The notes under the pieces were generated by a model. It was not told the DNA's origin, made no database searches, and saw only the letters and a program-made list of their open reading frames with translations. From Parasponia andersonii (Eukaryota; Streptophyta; Magnoliopsida; Rosales; Cannabaceae), in assembly GCA_002914805.1 (NCBI GenBank), contig JXTB01000051.1, positions 326,627 through 390,626 of the forward strand: a stretch of DNA of 64,000 nucleotides, read 5' to 3'. Positions 11,197-21,880 of the stretch are shown in pieces (the first letter of the stretch is position 1; every line of letters begins with the position of its first letter). The translations under genes were made by a program, and so were the position numbers.

Positions 11197-11945
11197 CTAC
11201 TTTCGCAGCTCTGCCAACTCCATTGGCACCATTCGATAAGGGGCACGAGCAGGAGGTCTTGCTCCAGGTTCGAGCTCGATCTTGTGATCTATGTTCCGTC
11301 TTGGTGGTAACCTTTTGGGTGACTCAGCCGGCATCATGTCGCTGAACTCTTCAAGTACCGCAACGACTTTGTCAGGGACATCAACAACTTTGCCTGCCTT
11401 GATTTCTACCAGGACAATAACCATCGTGACTTCTCCCCTTTTTAATCCGGTCTTTAGTTGAGAGGCCGACTGAAACATCGGTTTCTCAGCTACTCTTCCC
11501 CCAAATTCTATAGGTACCAAGCACGGACACCTCTCATCAGTAATGAACAGTCCACCCAAATGGGGTACTACCATAGCCTTTGCTTTGACAAAGAACTCGA
11601 TGCCCAAAATAAGATCGAAGTCATCAAGCAGAACAGCCATGAACGCACATTCCTTTTCCCAATTCCCGACTTTGAGAGAAGAGTTTGTGGTACCTTGTAT
11701 TGGCTGTGCACCCGAATTCATCGCCTTGATCTTACTCGAGCTCTTTGACACCGTCAAGCCCAAATCTCCCACCAAGCGTTGCGACATGAAATTGTTGGTT
11801 GCCCCCGTGTCTAACATGGCACGTACCGTGCTTCCGTTTAGCAATACGTTTACATACATAATGCCCTTGTATGTATTTGACTTCTCCGAAGTAATGGTAT
11901 TCAACAATTGTAAGGGGTTTACCCTTGGGGCCGGTTTACCCTTGA
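11197..11945 (-). pseudogene. Aspartic protease and start of RT, chromovirus (truncated)
   Basis: The reading frame contains a retropepsin active site (RAMLDTGATNNFMS) and a second-half FDLILGIEFF motif, then the linker to RT ending in APYRMVPMEL. The open frame continues to 12012, but its first ~25 codons come from the flanking 130-bp repeat, so the N-terminus is a junction artefact. Gag is absent. Confidence 0.85.
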
Positions 11946-12075
11946 CTAGATAATTTAAACTATTTTTTTGGATGCCAATTGCTAGATAAAAGGAACAAAG
12001 ATATTTCTTCATTAATTTTACTGTAATTTTGACTATACATGAGAATTTTGTGAGATTTGATAGAAAAATACAAAC
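11946..12075 (+). repeat. 130-bp direct repeat flanking the chromovirus, right copy
   Basis: Right-hand partner of 7274-7403, same length and orientation. The retroelement sequence stops abruptly at its first base. Confidence 0.9.
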
Positions 12076-12120
12076 AAAATGCTTTCTTTTAATGTCGATA
12101 AAATAGTATAGATTTTTTCT

Positions 12121-12192
12121 TCTTTTGATATAGATATTTGGTTACAACCCAAGCAAAAAATCTTTTGATATAGATATTTGGTTACAACCCAA
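12121..12192 (+). repeat. 40-bp tandem duplication
   Basis: The unit starting 'tcttttgatatagatatttg' at 12121 repeats at 12161; the second copy is partial, ending with 'acaacccaa'. Confidence 0.95.
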
Positions 12193-12380
12193 CCAGTAAC
12201 ATGATAACTATTTAGATGCCTCTATTGCAATCTTCTCTTTTTTTCCCTCCTCCTACCTCTCATTTAATATTTCATTACGACAAAATGATAAATGAAATAC
12301 ATGACATAAATGACCACAAACAATATTAATAAGTAGAATCTTCTTTCTCAACTTTACTCTTATTACTTAGCACACCCTTC

Positions 12381-12824
12381 TTAACACAATATATATAACC
12401 CAATCATCCCCTTAAGAAAATCAAAATATTTTTAATTAAATAAATTTTGTGTAGTCATAAATGAATATTCTGTGAATTCTAAATTTCGAATATTTTGATA
12501 AATGGAGTCTCTCTATGAAATTTCATGATTTGAATCTATTAATGACCAAATTTGGAATAAGTGACATGTAAAATAGTTGCGTTAATAAAAAAAAAATTGC
12601 TTTTAACACAATATATATAACCCAATCATCCCCTTAAGAAAATCAAAGTATTTTTAATTAAATAAAGTTTTTGTAGTCATAAATGAATATTCTGTGAATT
12701 CTAAATTTCGAATATTTTGATAAATGGAGTCTCTCTAAGAAATTTCATGATTTGAATCTATTAATGACCAAATTTGGAATAAGTGACATGTAAAATAGTT
12801 GCGTTAATAAAAAAAATTGCTTTT
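12381..12824 (+). repeat. 222-bp tandem duplication
   Basis: 12381-12602 is repeated almost perfectly at 12603-12824; differences are a few substitutions and the length of an A run. The near-identity shows a recent duplication or a possible assembly effect, given the N at 12847. Confidence 0.95.
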
Positions 12825-13146
12825 TAAATTTCAAAGATAGTCTTAGNATGGCAATAGGGCCACCCTAAATATATTTAGTTGAAAGTAAATTGACGATAAT
12901 AGAAAATTTTCTGGAATTTAGACTAAACGGTACAATAATGTCAGCAAGTCTTTTCCTTCCCTAACAAGTCCTCTTCTTCTTGCTCCATCTCCAAGTCTTT
13001 TTTTCATCATCGTCTTCTTATATTGATGAAGACCGATGTTTTGCCTTGGCTATTGTAAGATTCTTAGGAAAGACAATGTGAAAGTAGAGGTTCTAGGATT
13101 GATAAGTACTAGTGTTTTAAATTCAATTTTAAAGAAAAAATTAGTA

Positions 13147-14252
13147 TACTACAACCAAAAAAAAAAAAAAAACCATTTAGTAGGTAACAAGGAATACCAC
13201 GAAAAGCTTTTCATAGCATTTAAGCACACGTTAAAATAGTTCCTGCTATTAAAAGTCCCCTCTATGATAGTGTTTTATTAAATATTATTTTATATGCCAT
13301 TGAATATCTTTTTGTAGCTTTTTGTTTGCTATGTAAACTCTTTTATAGCATTGTTTTGTAAGTTATAAATTTGTTTTTATAGCGTCCTGTGAAAGCTATA
13401 AAATTGTTTTTTTATCTTCCTGTTAAAGGTATAAAAAAAATCCTATAACTTTTTTCGCGTGTTATTATTTATCTGTAATGACTTTTTGCAAATGTCAATA
13501 TTTGTTTCCAATAGCATTTTGCTAATGCTTTGGATGCATGTATTATTTTATAGACAATTTTTAGCAGTAATTTTAGTAGAATTTACAGAATACTTTAAAA
13601 AGACAATTCATTAATACATGAGTACTTACATATAGTATAATATATAATCCATATAATATTCTAATTAAAGAGAGTTACATAAAAGTTTCGTACACTCTAA
13701 GGTCCTATAAAATATTGCTCGAATTAAAGTAACACAAGTCCAAAATACAATAATCAAAAGTTCCCTCCTACAAAAGATTTCCAAGAGCTATATGTTGAAT
13801 TTGTGCTCCCATCTCCTCAGCAACACTTAATAATACATACTACTCATCATGCTGTAATTGAACAAAAAAACACAAAGTAAGATGATATATATGAGTTAGA
13901 AAAAGAAAAAAACATAAGGGATTACCGTTTGTTTACATGTTATGATATTGTCTCCTCGATCAGTTTTAGTGGTAACTTGCACTAACCAAATGACGAAATG
14001 ACCAGAGAAATAGCACATGTAATGTACAAGAATACATTGCAGAATTAACTAAAAACAACTTAAAACTCTCACGGTCGATGACTATGAATTAGAATATGAT
14101 ATTCTAGCCAATATTTAAGAAACAATTCTACTTATTCTGATAAATTTATTTAAATAAATAGCGTTTTACATTTTAAAAAAAAAAAACTGAAATTGAACCT
14201 TTTCATCTTAGAGTTGGATATTATGTAGTACAGATCCACCGAAAAGTCAGAT
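13147..14252. mobile_element. Probable end of a decayed CACTA element
   Basis: Starts TACTACAACC followed by an A run, one base from the canonical CACTACAA tip, and is followed at 13200-13450 by several short palindromic motifs of the type TTTATAGC...GCTATAAA, characteristic of CACTA subterminal regions. No matching opposite end was found before CACTA-1 begins at 14256, so it may have been truncated or carried further right. A short minus-strand reading near 13770-13870 (SVAEEMGAQIQHIALGNLL) could be a tail exon of its second gene; this is weak. Confidence 0.4.
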
Positions 14253-14275
14253 TCTTACTACTAAAAATATCTGCT

Positions 14276-14630
14276 ATCACGGCGCGTGTACGGACTCGTC
14301 GTAATAACTGATTAACTATCATGGCACTTAATAAACACTATGCTAAACGAAAGCAATACCACAGCGCCTAAGAAGCGCCGTGGTATCCCTTTTCTAACGG
14401 TACCATTTGGGCGCCGTTATATTTAACTTTTATAGTGCACATAAGGTACCATGATACACTTATCATGGTACTTAATAAGTGCCGTAATAAAATACAAAGG
14501 CGCCTAAGAAGCGTCATTGTATCTCATCTTTAACGGTGCCCTTTGAGCGCCGTTGTATTTAATTTTCACGGCACCTATAAGGCACCATGATACACTTTTC
14601 TCGGCGCTTATATGGCACCGAGCTAGGGGC
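14276..14630 (+). repeat. CACTA-1 left subterminal repeats
   Basis: Many copies, in both orientations, of a 'GGCGCC..AAGAAGCGCCGTGGTA'-like motif, with variants such as 'cacggcacctataaggcacc'. Such arrays bind the element's own TNPA-type protein in known CACTA systems. The right end carries a related array at 21190-21430. Confidence 0.85.
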
Positions 14631-14631
14631 C

Positions 14632-14750
14632 TAATATAAAGGACCCTAAAACGAGCCCAGCAGACAACTCACTCCTCCTTTCCTCTTCATTTCCAACCAT
14701 GGCCAAGTCTCCCCCTTCTACTATTTTCACCATTTTTTCTGGTAAACAAG
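14632..14750 (+). promoter_or_regulatory. Candidate CACTA-1 promoter and first coding exon
   Basis: A TATA-like box (TAATATAAAGG, 14632-14642) directly follows the subterminal array. About 57 bases on, an ATG in good context (ccATGGCC, 14699) opens a 17-codon exon starting MAKSPPS, up to a potential GT donor at 14751. This is the usual site for a CACTA promoter and first exon. Splicing is not demonstrated. Confidence 0.4.
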
Positions 14751-17017
14751 GTATATTTAAGCTTTTAAACTCGTTTTTATCACTAAAATTAGATTACCCA
14801 TTATCTTAACCATGATTTTGACCAATTATTTTGTAGAAATTTCATGTTTTAGGTTATATTTGAAAAAGTTTATATTTGGAACCCTAATTTATCAAATGTG
14901 AATATCTTGAGCATACATTAATAATCTTTACTCTTGTAATGCTGAATTAGACTATTTATTTACTAGAAATCTTATTTTTGGGTATGTTTTGCTATTTAAG
15001 TGTAAATTATTCTGAATTTGTTATTATTTTGTTGCTATTTTTTTTTATTTATTTTAGGTGAAATGTGAGTTCATTTAGTTGTACAAAGTTTCAAATTGAA
15101 GGTATGTTATATGAATTTATACCAATTTAATGTTTATTTACTAGAAATCATATATTCAGCTATGCTTTTTAATTTCTATCCTTAGTGTCAATTAATCTAA
15201 ATTTATACAATTTTAATTAAATATTGTGTATTTTTTTAGAAATTTACATATTCAATGTTTTTAACTGGGTGAAGTCATGTGGAGTTGATCATTAGTTGCA
15301 AAAGTTTAAAATTGAGGTAGGCTCTCTCAATTTCTACAAATTTTATATTAGATACATAGTACTATTTAATTTGGACATGATCAATTACAAAAAGCTAGCT
15401 TCACCAATATTTTGAGGGCAAGTGCAAAATATATCTTCAAGAGACTCTATTACACTTGAATGTGATGAATTGGACCGTTCAGCATTTGTCGTAATTTATA
15501 GACCAATTAAATTATTTGAGAAATTTCTGTGGAGCATATATAAATTAGTTTTCATGTATTACATTTTTTAATCATTAATATTGGAAAAACAATCATGACC
15601 TATGAATTTACCATTTTATTCATTATGAGCACATGCATTCGCATACCTTACGAAATGACTTCTCATATTTCCAAGAGACGATGACATTATTTGAAAACTT
15701 ATAGTAGTGAGACAGGAGATTAGTATCAAAAGATATTAGAGCTATGAAAAAGTATGAAAGGTGGCACACATATATATATATCTTAGGTAAAAAGGAAAAA
15801 AAATAATTAATCAACCTGCAATTAGGCATTGTTGGCGTAGTTGGTCTCTTCTATGTCCTCGATCGTGAAAAACATCCTCTTAGACTTCACATTGGGAACT
15901 TTGTCTCCATCCAAAGCCATATTATTCAGAATTCAGTTTAATAAAAAATTAGGAGATTGTTGATTTTAGAATGCCAAAAAATGAACCATATATATGGTAG
16001 CACATTAAGGTATGTTATCATCAAAATTCTCTATTTTCTTGAGGTATGAGAATATGATTAATTGACATAGAGACATTTTTTGAATCTAAGTGGCGCTAAA
16101 TATATTCATTGGAGTGATCTTTATATATTCTTTTTTTTCCCGTTCTCAAAATTTTGTCTTAACTCTCAAGTTTCTCATATATAAAAAGAGTGATTTGCCT
16201 ATTTGTACGAGCTAGCTAGAATCATGAATAATGTAAAGAACGTGTATATATCAATATTTATACAAAACCCATCAATAGTCTTGATTTTCCTTTTGATGTT
16301 TGAAAGATTAACTTGAGATTTTTTATTCTAAAATTTTTTATTTGTTGGATTTAGATTGTTGTTGTAGAATTCTATATCATCTTTCAGTTGTTAAAATTCT
16401 TATTTTGCATATATACTTATTTCAAATATATGAATTTTCAAATTTAAAGTAATGTGGATTATAGATATTTAATTTTATTTATCATTTTAATTTACATATA
16501 GGTTTTAGTAGAAGTTAGAGTACTTAAATTACTTGTGAATTAGTAAACTGAGGTATATTTTCTCAAATTCTTTTGTTTTATTGACTTATGTCACTTTCAC
16601 ATTGGTTTTATCTTATTATTTGGAAAAATTTAAACTAGATGAGATATTATATCATATAGGAAATTGTATGTTGTGGTGATATGATGATATTATAATTATG
16701 TGGGATTGCTTGAGTTTATTATTTGTATTGATATTATTTTGTCATATGTTATATTTGGTTGATTGACAAATTGTTTGTAACAAATGAGACTATTTAAGAA
16801 TAAATTAAGTTCTGAATTTGGTAGTACTTAGAAATATAAGAATAATTTGAAATGAGTATTCATGTATAATTGGTGGCTTAGTTACTCAATTGGTTAATTC
16901 CAATTAGTTGTTACAATTAATAGTTTTATTTCATTTTTTCCCTATTTTAGAGTATGACTACTAATATGTTGGATTTTCTAATTATTAATTTTGCATTTTG
17001 AATAGATTGTAGTTGAA
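14751..17017 (+). other. CACTA-1 internal AT-rich region without recognised coding
   Basis: AT-rich, intron-like DNA of about 2.3 kb where the TNP2 catalytic part would lie in a complete element. I could not read any Transposase_21 motif in it, so the core was probably deleted. Confidence 0.45.
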
Positions 17018-17665
17018 ATGAACATGACAACACACAATCTATCGGACATATTGAAATGGATATCATGTGGACCATCATTGGATATAATTAAGTATAATGC
17101 TTATCAAGTTAACAGTATTCATTTTAGCACAAGAGACCATGATAACATAAGAACAACCCAAAATAGTGGGGTAAGTATTGTTGCAAAAGTCGTATAATTT
17201 TCACGTTCTAAGGACAAAAACCCAATAGAGGGTGATATGGTATATTATGGCGTTATCAAGAAAATTTGAGAACTTGATTTTGCCACATCTCGGTTGCCGA
17301 TGTTTATGTGTCAATGGGTGGACAGTAACCATGGGGTTAGAGAAGATGAGTTAGGCTTCACTTTAGTTGATCTAAACCAGATAGGTCACAAGAATGATCC
17401 ATTTATATTGGTAACACAAGCAAAACAAGTATTTTATGTCAATAATCCACTTGCTACTCGATGGTCAATTATTCTTGTAACAAAACCGAAAGAATATCAA
17501 AATTTAGGAGCTGAAGATGAGACCGAAATACTTGTTGCTCAAGAAATATTCTCAAAAGGAGTTTCGATGGAAGCTTTGATAGAGGATGTTAATGAAGGTG
17601 ATGTTACATGTTTACGAGATGTGGTGAAGGTATTTGGATTGATAATCAAAGAAAGAAACCAATGA
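17018..17665 (+). pseudogene. TNP2 C-terminal DUF4216 domain, CACTA-1
   Basis: One plus-strand frame gives the DUF4216 order: ILKWISCGPS, QNSGVSIVAK, KNPIEGDMVYYGV, FMCQWVDSN, EDELGFTLVDLN, HKNDPFILVTQAKQVFYV, WSIILV. It is interrupted by TAA at 17195-17197 and TGA at 17267-17269, the latter where Trp is usual (IWELD-type motif). From the ATG at 17294 the last 123 codons are open. The counterpart in CACTA-2 is at 50287-50750. Confidence 0.85.
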
Positions 17666-17831
17666 GGTAGAAATCAAATAAGTTATATCTTTTGGTTTCA
17701 TTTTTATATCTTTTTAAGTTGATGTTTTGTTTTTTTAAATATATTATCACTTATGTTTATATGCTTATTATTTTCTATCTTAATTTTTGATCTACATTTG
17801 TGGTTTTATTATTTAACATGTAATTCTTGGC

Positions 17832-20800
17832 ATGGAAAATGAAGGTGCAAACGATATTTATCAATTTACACCATCACAAAGTAGTCAAGGTGAAAGAAAA
17901 CACAAAAAGAAACCAAGAGGAACGACTCAAATGAAGGAGTTGATTATAAAAAGAAGTTATCGTGTAAAATGAATGGGGACAACCAACTGGGGATGAAGGT
18001 AAACATTTATTGAGCTTTTGTGGCCTTATAGTTCGTTGCAAGATCCCAATCAACATTGATAACTAGACGCTTGTATCAAAGGTCCTAAAAGATGAGCTCT
18101 GGCATATAATATTGGTATGAACATTAATCTTTCTATTTCATATTTATTAGAATATATATTTGATAGTAACATTATTTCTTTTGTAACATTATTTCTTTTA
18201 CATTGTAGGAAACATTTGCATTGGACTACAAAGCAAAAAAAAGAAACTTTAAAAAGCTGTGGGAAAATATGGAGAGATTTTAAGTCTAGGATTATAACTG
18301 AACTAATTTATAAGTATAGACATACTTGTCCAGAGTTAGTAGAGCACCCTCCAACATCATATGCACCATTGATTGAACCTAAAGTTTGGGATGAGTTTGT
18401 TAAGAAAAGAGTAAGTGCAGAATGGGAGGAAGCTAGGAAAGTACAACAGGGAAGAACAATCCAAAATAAATATCTACATCGTATGTCTCGCTTGGGTTAT
18501 GCTGGATTAGAAGCTAAGATTGAAAAAGAGGACGACTGATGTGATATTGATAGATCCGAGCTATAGAGTAAAGGACGTGTTCCTAAAAAAGGAGGCCATA
18601 CTGAGGAAATCAAAGTGATAGTTGATAGAATTGTAAGTTACTTACTACAAAATATTGATTATATTAATTTGTAATTTTGTTAAAAGTATAGCATAGTCTA
18701 ATATTCAATTCTATAGATATTTTGTAGGAAGATTATACTCAACAGTTCCAAGAGAAAAATCTCAAGATAGACGGTTCTAATGATATCTTAACAATGGCTT
18801 TAGGCAGTCCTAAATATTCTAGACATATACAGGTAATGGAATTTCACTTTAGCTACAGACAATATTTTCATCAACCTCCTCCAACAAAGAAGCAACAATC
18901 ATTTGATTTGAAAAAATGGCAAGATGAACAAACACGCAAGATGCAACAAATGCTTAAAGAACAAGAAGAACGGTTCAAAGCAAAAATTGCTAAGATTCAA
19001 GCAGGACAATAAAGTAATGTTAGTGGTTCTAATACAACTCCTTCACAGCTAAAAGTTCAAAAGGAAGAAGTGCAACCACAAGAGATACATGTAAATCCAA
19101 TAGTAGCTGTAGGAACATCTTCACGACTCAAAAAAGTATATTTATATGAGTTTCTTTTTTATTTTTTTATTAACTACTTGTATTTATAAATTGTGTTTGA
19201 TTTTTTATATTGTAAAACTGACCATGCGAGCTTACAGTGGGGTCTCGTGATAACATAGTTGTTTTAGGACATGCACAAAAGTCAACATCATCAACTATTA
19301 TTCAAGTCAGAGAATTGGAGGAGCACAATTTTCATATATCAGTAGAGCTTGTTCTTGATGCTACAGCCCTAATTCCTATTCCAAATCCAGATGATGATAC
19401 AAGGTTGGTAGGTGACGCACTTGGATCGCATCTTGTATGGCCTAAGATGCTTGTCATCTTTGAATATGCAGACCCATTTTCCAAATAAATTCATCCTTTA
19501 TTGAATTCTAATGTGAATTATTAACTTGTTTGTTAACATTTCATCATTTATTTGGATTTTAGGAGTTTAGTGATATAAATACGCATCAAACGGGGAAGAA
19601 TAAATCTTCACAACTACAGCCACCTCAAACACAAGAAAGAGTACATCCACAAAAAAAGAAAGCGGAATCTGTTATACAAACACAGTTTAGATTTGTTGAT
19701 GGTGCACTAGCTTCTATAAGATTACTATTGAATATTATTCAAGGAGTGGATGAAGGTGTTGTTGATCATGTTCCCTTTGATGAAGAAGTACTTAGAGAAG
19801 CTTTTCGTTTTCCCGTATTCAAAGAAGACATAATTAAGTTTTGCACATTACAAAAGATTGGAGCTGTGCTTATTACGTTATACATGAGGTAAGAAGTTTA
19901 TTTTATATATATATATATATATTTAGAACTTCATATATATATATATGTATCTATGGTTGGTAATTATATAATACAACACTTAATTCACATTGTATTTTGT
20001 ACTTATAGGCATTTACACCATTTAGTGACCCAGTATGGCTATCAACATAGGTATATGTTCATGGATCCTAGTGCAGTTGCTACACAAGCTGGTCCACATA
20101 AGAATCGTGCCATAAGTTTAGCAATCCGGATATTATCCATGGAGAATGAACATCAATTTCTAATTACACCTTAGAATCATGGGTAAGATTTTAAACTTAA
20201 CAAATTGTTATATCAACTACTTCCTATATGAAGTTAATTGTTACATTATTAATAATCTTTATCATCAATTTTATAAGTAGGGAATATTGGATGTTGCTTA
20301 TCATTTATCCTCTCAAAGATTATGCATGGTTTATAGATCCTCTCGGCTTAGCTCTTTGTGAGGAAATTGATTTAACAATGATCGAGTAAGTTCTCTAATA
20401 GTTATTTTGTTATAGTTCAGTTTCTTATGATATTTTTACTTATGGTTGCTATTACTAATATTTTATTCTTGTGTTTGTGCATTTCCAATTCAAAGTGCAT
20501 TCAACATATATAATATAGAAAAATGGAAGAAAGGAAGATCAAATAATCCAGTTTATAATTTAATAAAGGTACTAAACTTGAATTAATAACACTTGTTGGG
20601 TGGAAGATTAATTAAAATTACTTATGTTTACTTTATGCTTATATAGAGTACCCAAGACAATGGACAAGTGTTGAGTATGGATTCTACATATGTAAATTTA
20701 TAAGAGAAGTCATTGAACAAGCCAATATTAAATCATTTATCACAATGGTATGTAACCATATGTTTTATTAGTTCTCTTCTAATTTATAGTTTGATTGATC

Positions 20801-20920
20801 ACTTTCTAATAAATAAGGTGTTTGAATTTGTAGTTTAATGGACAAAATTTATATACAAAAGATGATATTAACAGACTTCTTGAAGAGTGGGTCGAAGAAC
20901 TAATACAATTTCTTATTTGA
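17832..20920 (+). pseudogene. CACTA-1 second gene: transposase_24 plus Ulp1-like domain
   Basis: Multi-exon relic. The first exon starts MENEGANDIYQ (17832). The transposase_24 core (PF03004 type) spans about 18200-18537: KSRIITELIYKYR, VWDEFVKKRVSAEWEEARK, YLHRMSRLGYAGLEAKI. A coiled-coil follows at 18890-19009 (KKWQDEQTRKMQQMLKEQEE), then a DUF8039-like part (19237-19488, DATALIPIPNPDDDT and VWPKMLVIFEY). The Ulp1/C48 peptidase-like region is at about 19980-20740, with YWMLLIIYPLKD, WFIDPLG and SVEYGFYICKF, and the gene ends EELIQFLI at 20920. The usual catalytic His before Trp reads Tyr and the usual catalytic Cys reads Tyr (20676-20678). Several exons contain stops. Confidence 0.75.
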
Positions 20921-21189
20921 GGTTCTTAATCTTTGTTTATTTAAACTATGTAGTTTTTTATGATCATGTTAGTTTGGCTTAGAAAACTAATGTATATATA
21001 TATACTTAGTTTATAGATTGTATGGATATGATTATGATCAAGTTATTATGTTAATTTAATATTAATATATAAATTTATATTTATACTCCATTTTATTTGA
21101 AATATTTGGTATATGTAATGAATTTCGATTACATTTATAAAATTCTAGGGGATAATATAGAAAAATATATTACAAATACTCCGAGAAAA

Positions 21190-21430
21190 TATGTACCACG
21201 GTGCTTATAAGGCGCCGTAGAAGGTCCTTGGCATCAAGATACCAAGGTGCTTGCAGGCGCCATGAAAGGCATCTTCTACGGCGCTCTCTAAGCGCCTTGG
21301 TAGACCTTCCACGGCACTTTATAAGTGCCTTCATAGCCAAGACCTATTACAGTATCTAGAACCAAAGCGCTTTCGTGGGTACCGTGAAAGGCATTTCAAA
21401 GCACTTATAAAGCGCCTTGAAAGGCCTTTT
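21190..21430 (+). repeat. CACTA-1 right subterminal repeats
   Basis: Repeated 'aaggcgcc.tgaaaggc' and 'cttataa(a/g)gcgcc' words in alternating orientation, ending at the TIR. It resembles but does not duplicate the left array. Confidence 0.85.
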
Positions 21431-21441
21431 TTGTTGTAGTG

Positions 21442-21880
21442 TCTATCTTATCAAAATCTCCTTCATATTGACCCTTGTGCAGCCAACTCCATAGCCACCT
21501 CTTTAGATGCCTCGTCCATGCTCATATCTTCAATCCATCGCCGCACATCTTAGAGTCAATTATAAAAGGAAATCAAATTCAAGGTTCCAATGTACTAAAA
21601 CAGAGAAAATGACAAGTCCAACTAAAACAATATCTAATATGTCTTGCTTGGTTTTGCATATATAAGTTAGCTATTTGAACTTTATTAACCAACCATGGAC
21701 AATTAAAATTAAAAGGTAAGACATATAAATGAAAAATTCTATAACAGTCGTGAACATGACTTAAATAACAAAAGGTATTATTAACTTCTGTAAGAAGGCA
21801 TATAAAAATCTCCTAGCTTCTTCCATGTGAAAATTAGACTAAAGAATCAGCAAACTTCAGGCACAAAGGCCTATAAAAGG
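21442..21880. other. Spacer between CACTA-1 and the outer LTR element
   Basis: About 440 bases holding the TCT target duplication of CACTA-1 (21442-21444), a possible minus-strand terminal exon (21463-21548, listed separately) and, at the right edge, the AAAGG target duplication (21876-21880) of the LTR element. Confidence 0.6.
21463..21548 (-). CDS. Candidate terminal exon of an unrecognised gene
   Basis: After an AG acceptor at 21549-21550 the minus strand reads, with one base carried from the preceding exon, DVRRWIEDMSMDEASKEVA then MELAAQGSI and TGA at 21463-21465. The composition looks like a genuine protein tail rather than random AT-rich DNA. I do not recognise the family. Its upstream exons would lie to the right, beyond the 14.6-kb LTR element at 21881-36504, i.e. 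the element may sit in an intron. It could also be part of a decayed TE gene. Nothing convincing was found at 36601-37413 to pair with it. Confidence 0.3.

Larger units (their letters stand above)
7404..11945 (-). mobile_element. 5'-truncated Ty3/gypsy chromovirus (Galadriel/Reina-like)
   Basis: Minus-strand element. From right to left it shows the end of gag-pol with a retropepsin motif, RT, RNase H, integrase, a chromodomain, a polypurine tract and one complete LTR (7405-8501). The 5' LTR, primer-binding site and gag are missing, because the coding sequence breaks off at 11945 where the right-hand 130-bp repeat begins. The chromodomain identifies a chromovirus; the 'HPTFHVSF.KPYH'-type integrase tail suggests the Galadriel/Reina side, which is inference. 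Many frameshifts and stops make it non-functional. Confidence 0.9.
12076..13146. other. Intergenic DNA with tandem duplications; one N at 12847
   Basis: AT-rich, non-coding. It holds a 40-bp duplication (12121-12192) and a 222-bp duplication (12381-12824), listed separately, and an unresolved base at 12847 just after the second. A poly-A run lies at about 13157-13172, just past the right edge. Confidence 0.6.
14256..21441 (+). mobile_element. CACTA-1: non-autonomous CACTA/EnSpm element
   Basis: The left tip TACTACTAAAAAT (first C mutated to T) and the right tip, reverse complement CACTACAACAAAAAAGG, form the terminal inverted repeats. The 3-bp target duplication is TCT (14253-14255 and 21442-21444). 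Both ends carry GC-rich subterminal repeats. Between them are a possible promoter and first exon (14632-14750), the DUF4216 tail of a TNP2 gene (17018-17665) and a second gene with transposase_24 and Ulp1-like parts (17832-20920). No Transposase_21 catalytic core was seen, so it could not mobilise itself. Confidence 0.9.

Noticed and set aside
11947..12012. N-terminal extension of the protease ORF starting MKKYLCSFYL
   Set aside because: These codons come from the right-hand 130-bp direct repeat, not from the retroelement; it is a junction artefact.
16869..16950. 'ggtggcttagttactcaattgg' considered as a tRNA or SINE A box
   Set aside because: No B box at the right distance and no cloverleaf can be folded.
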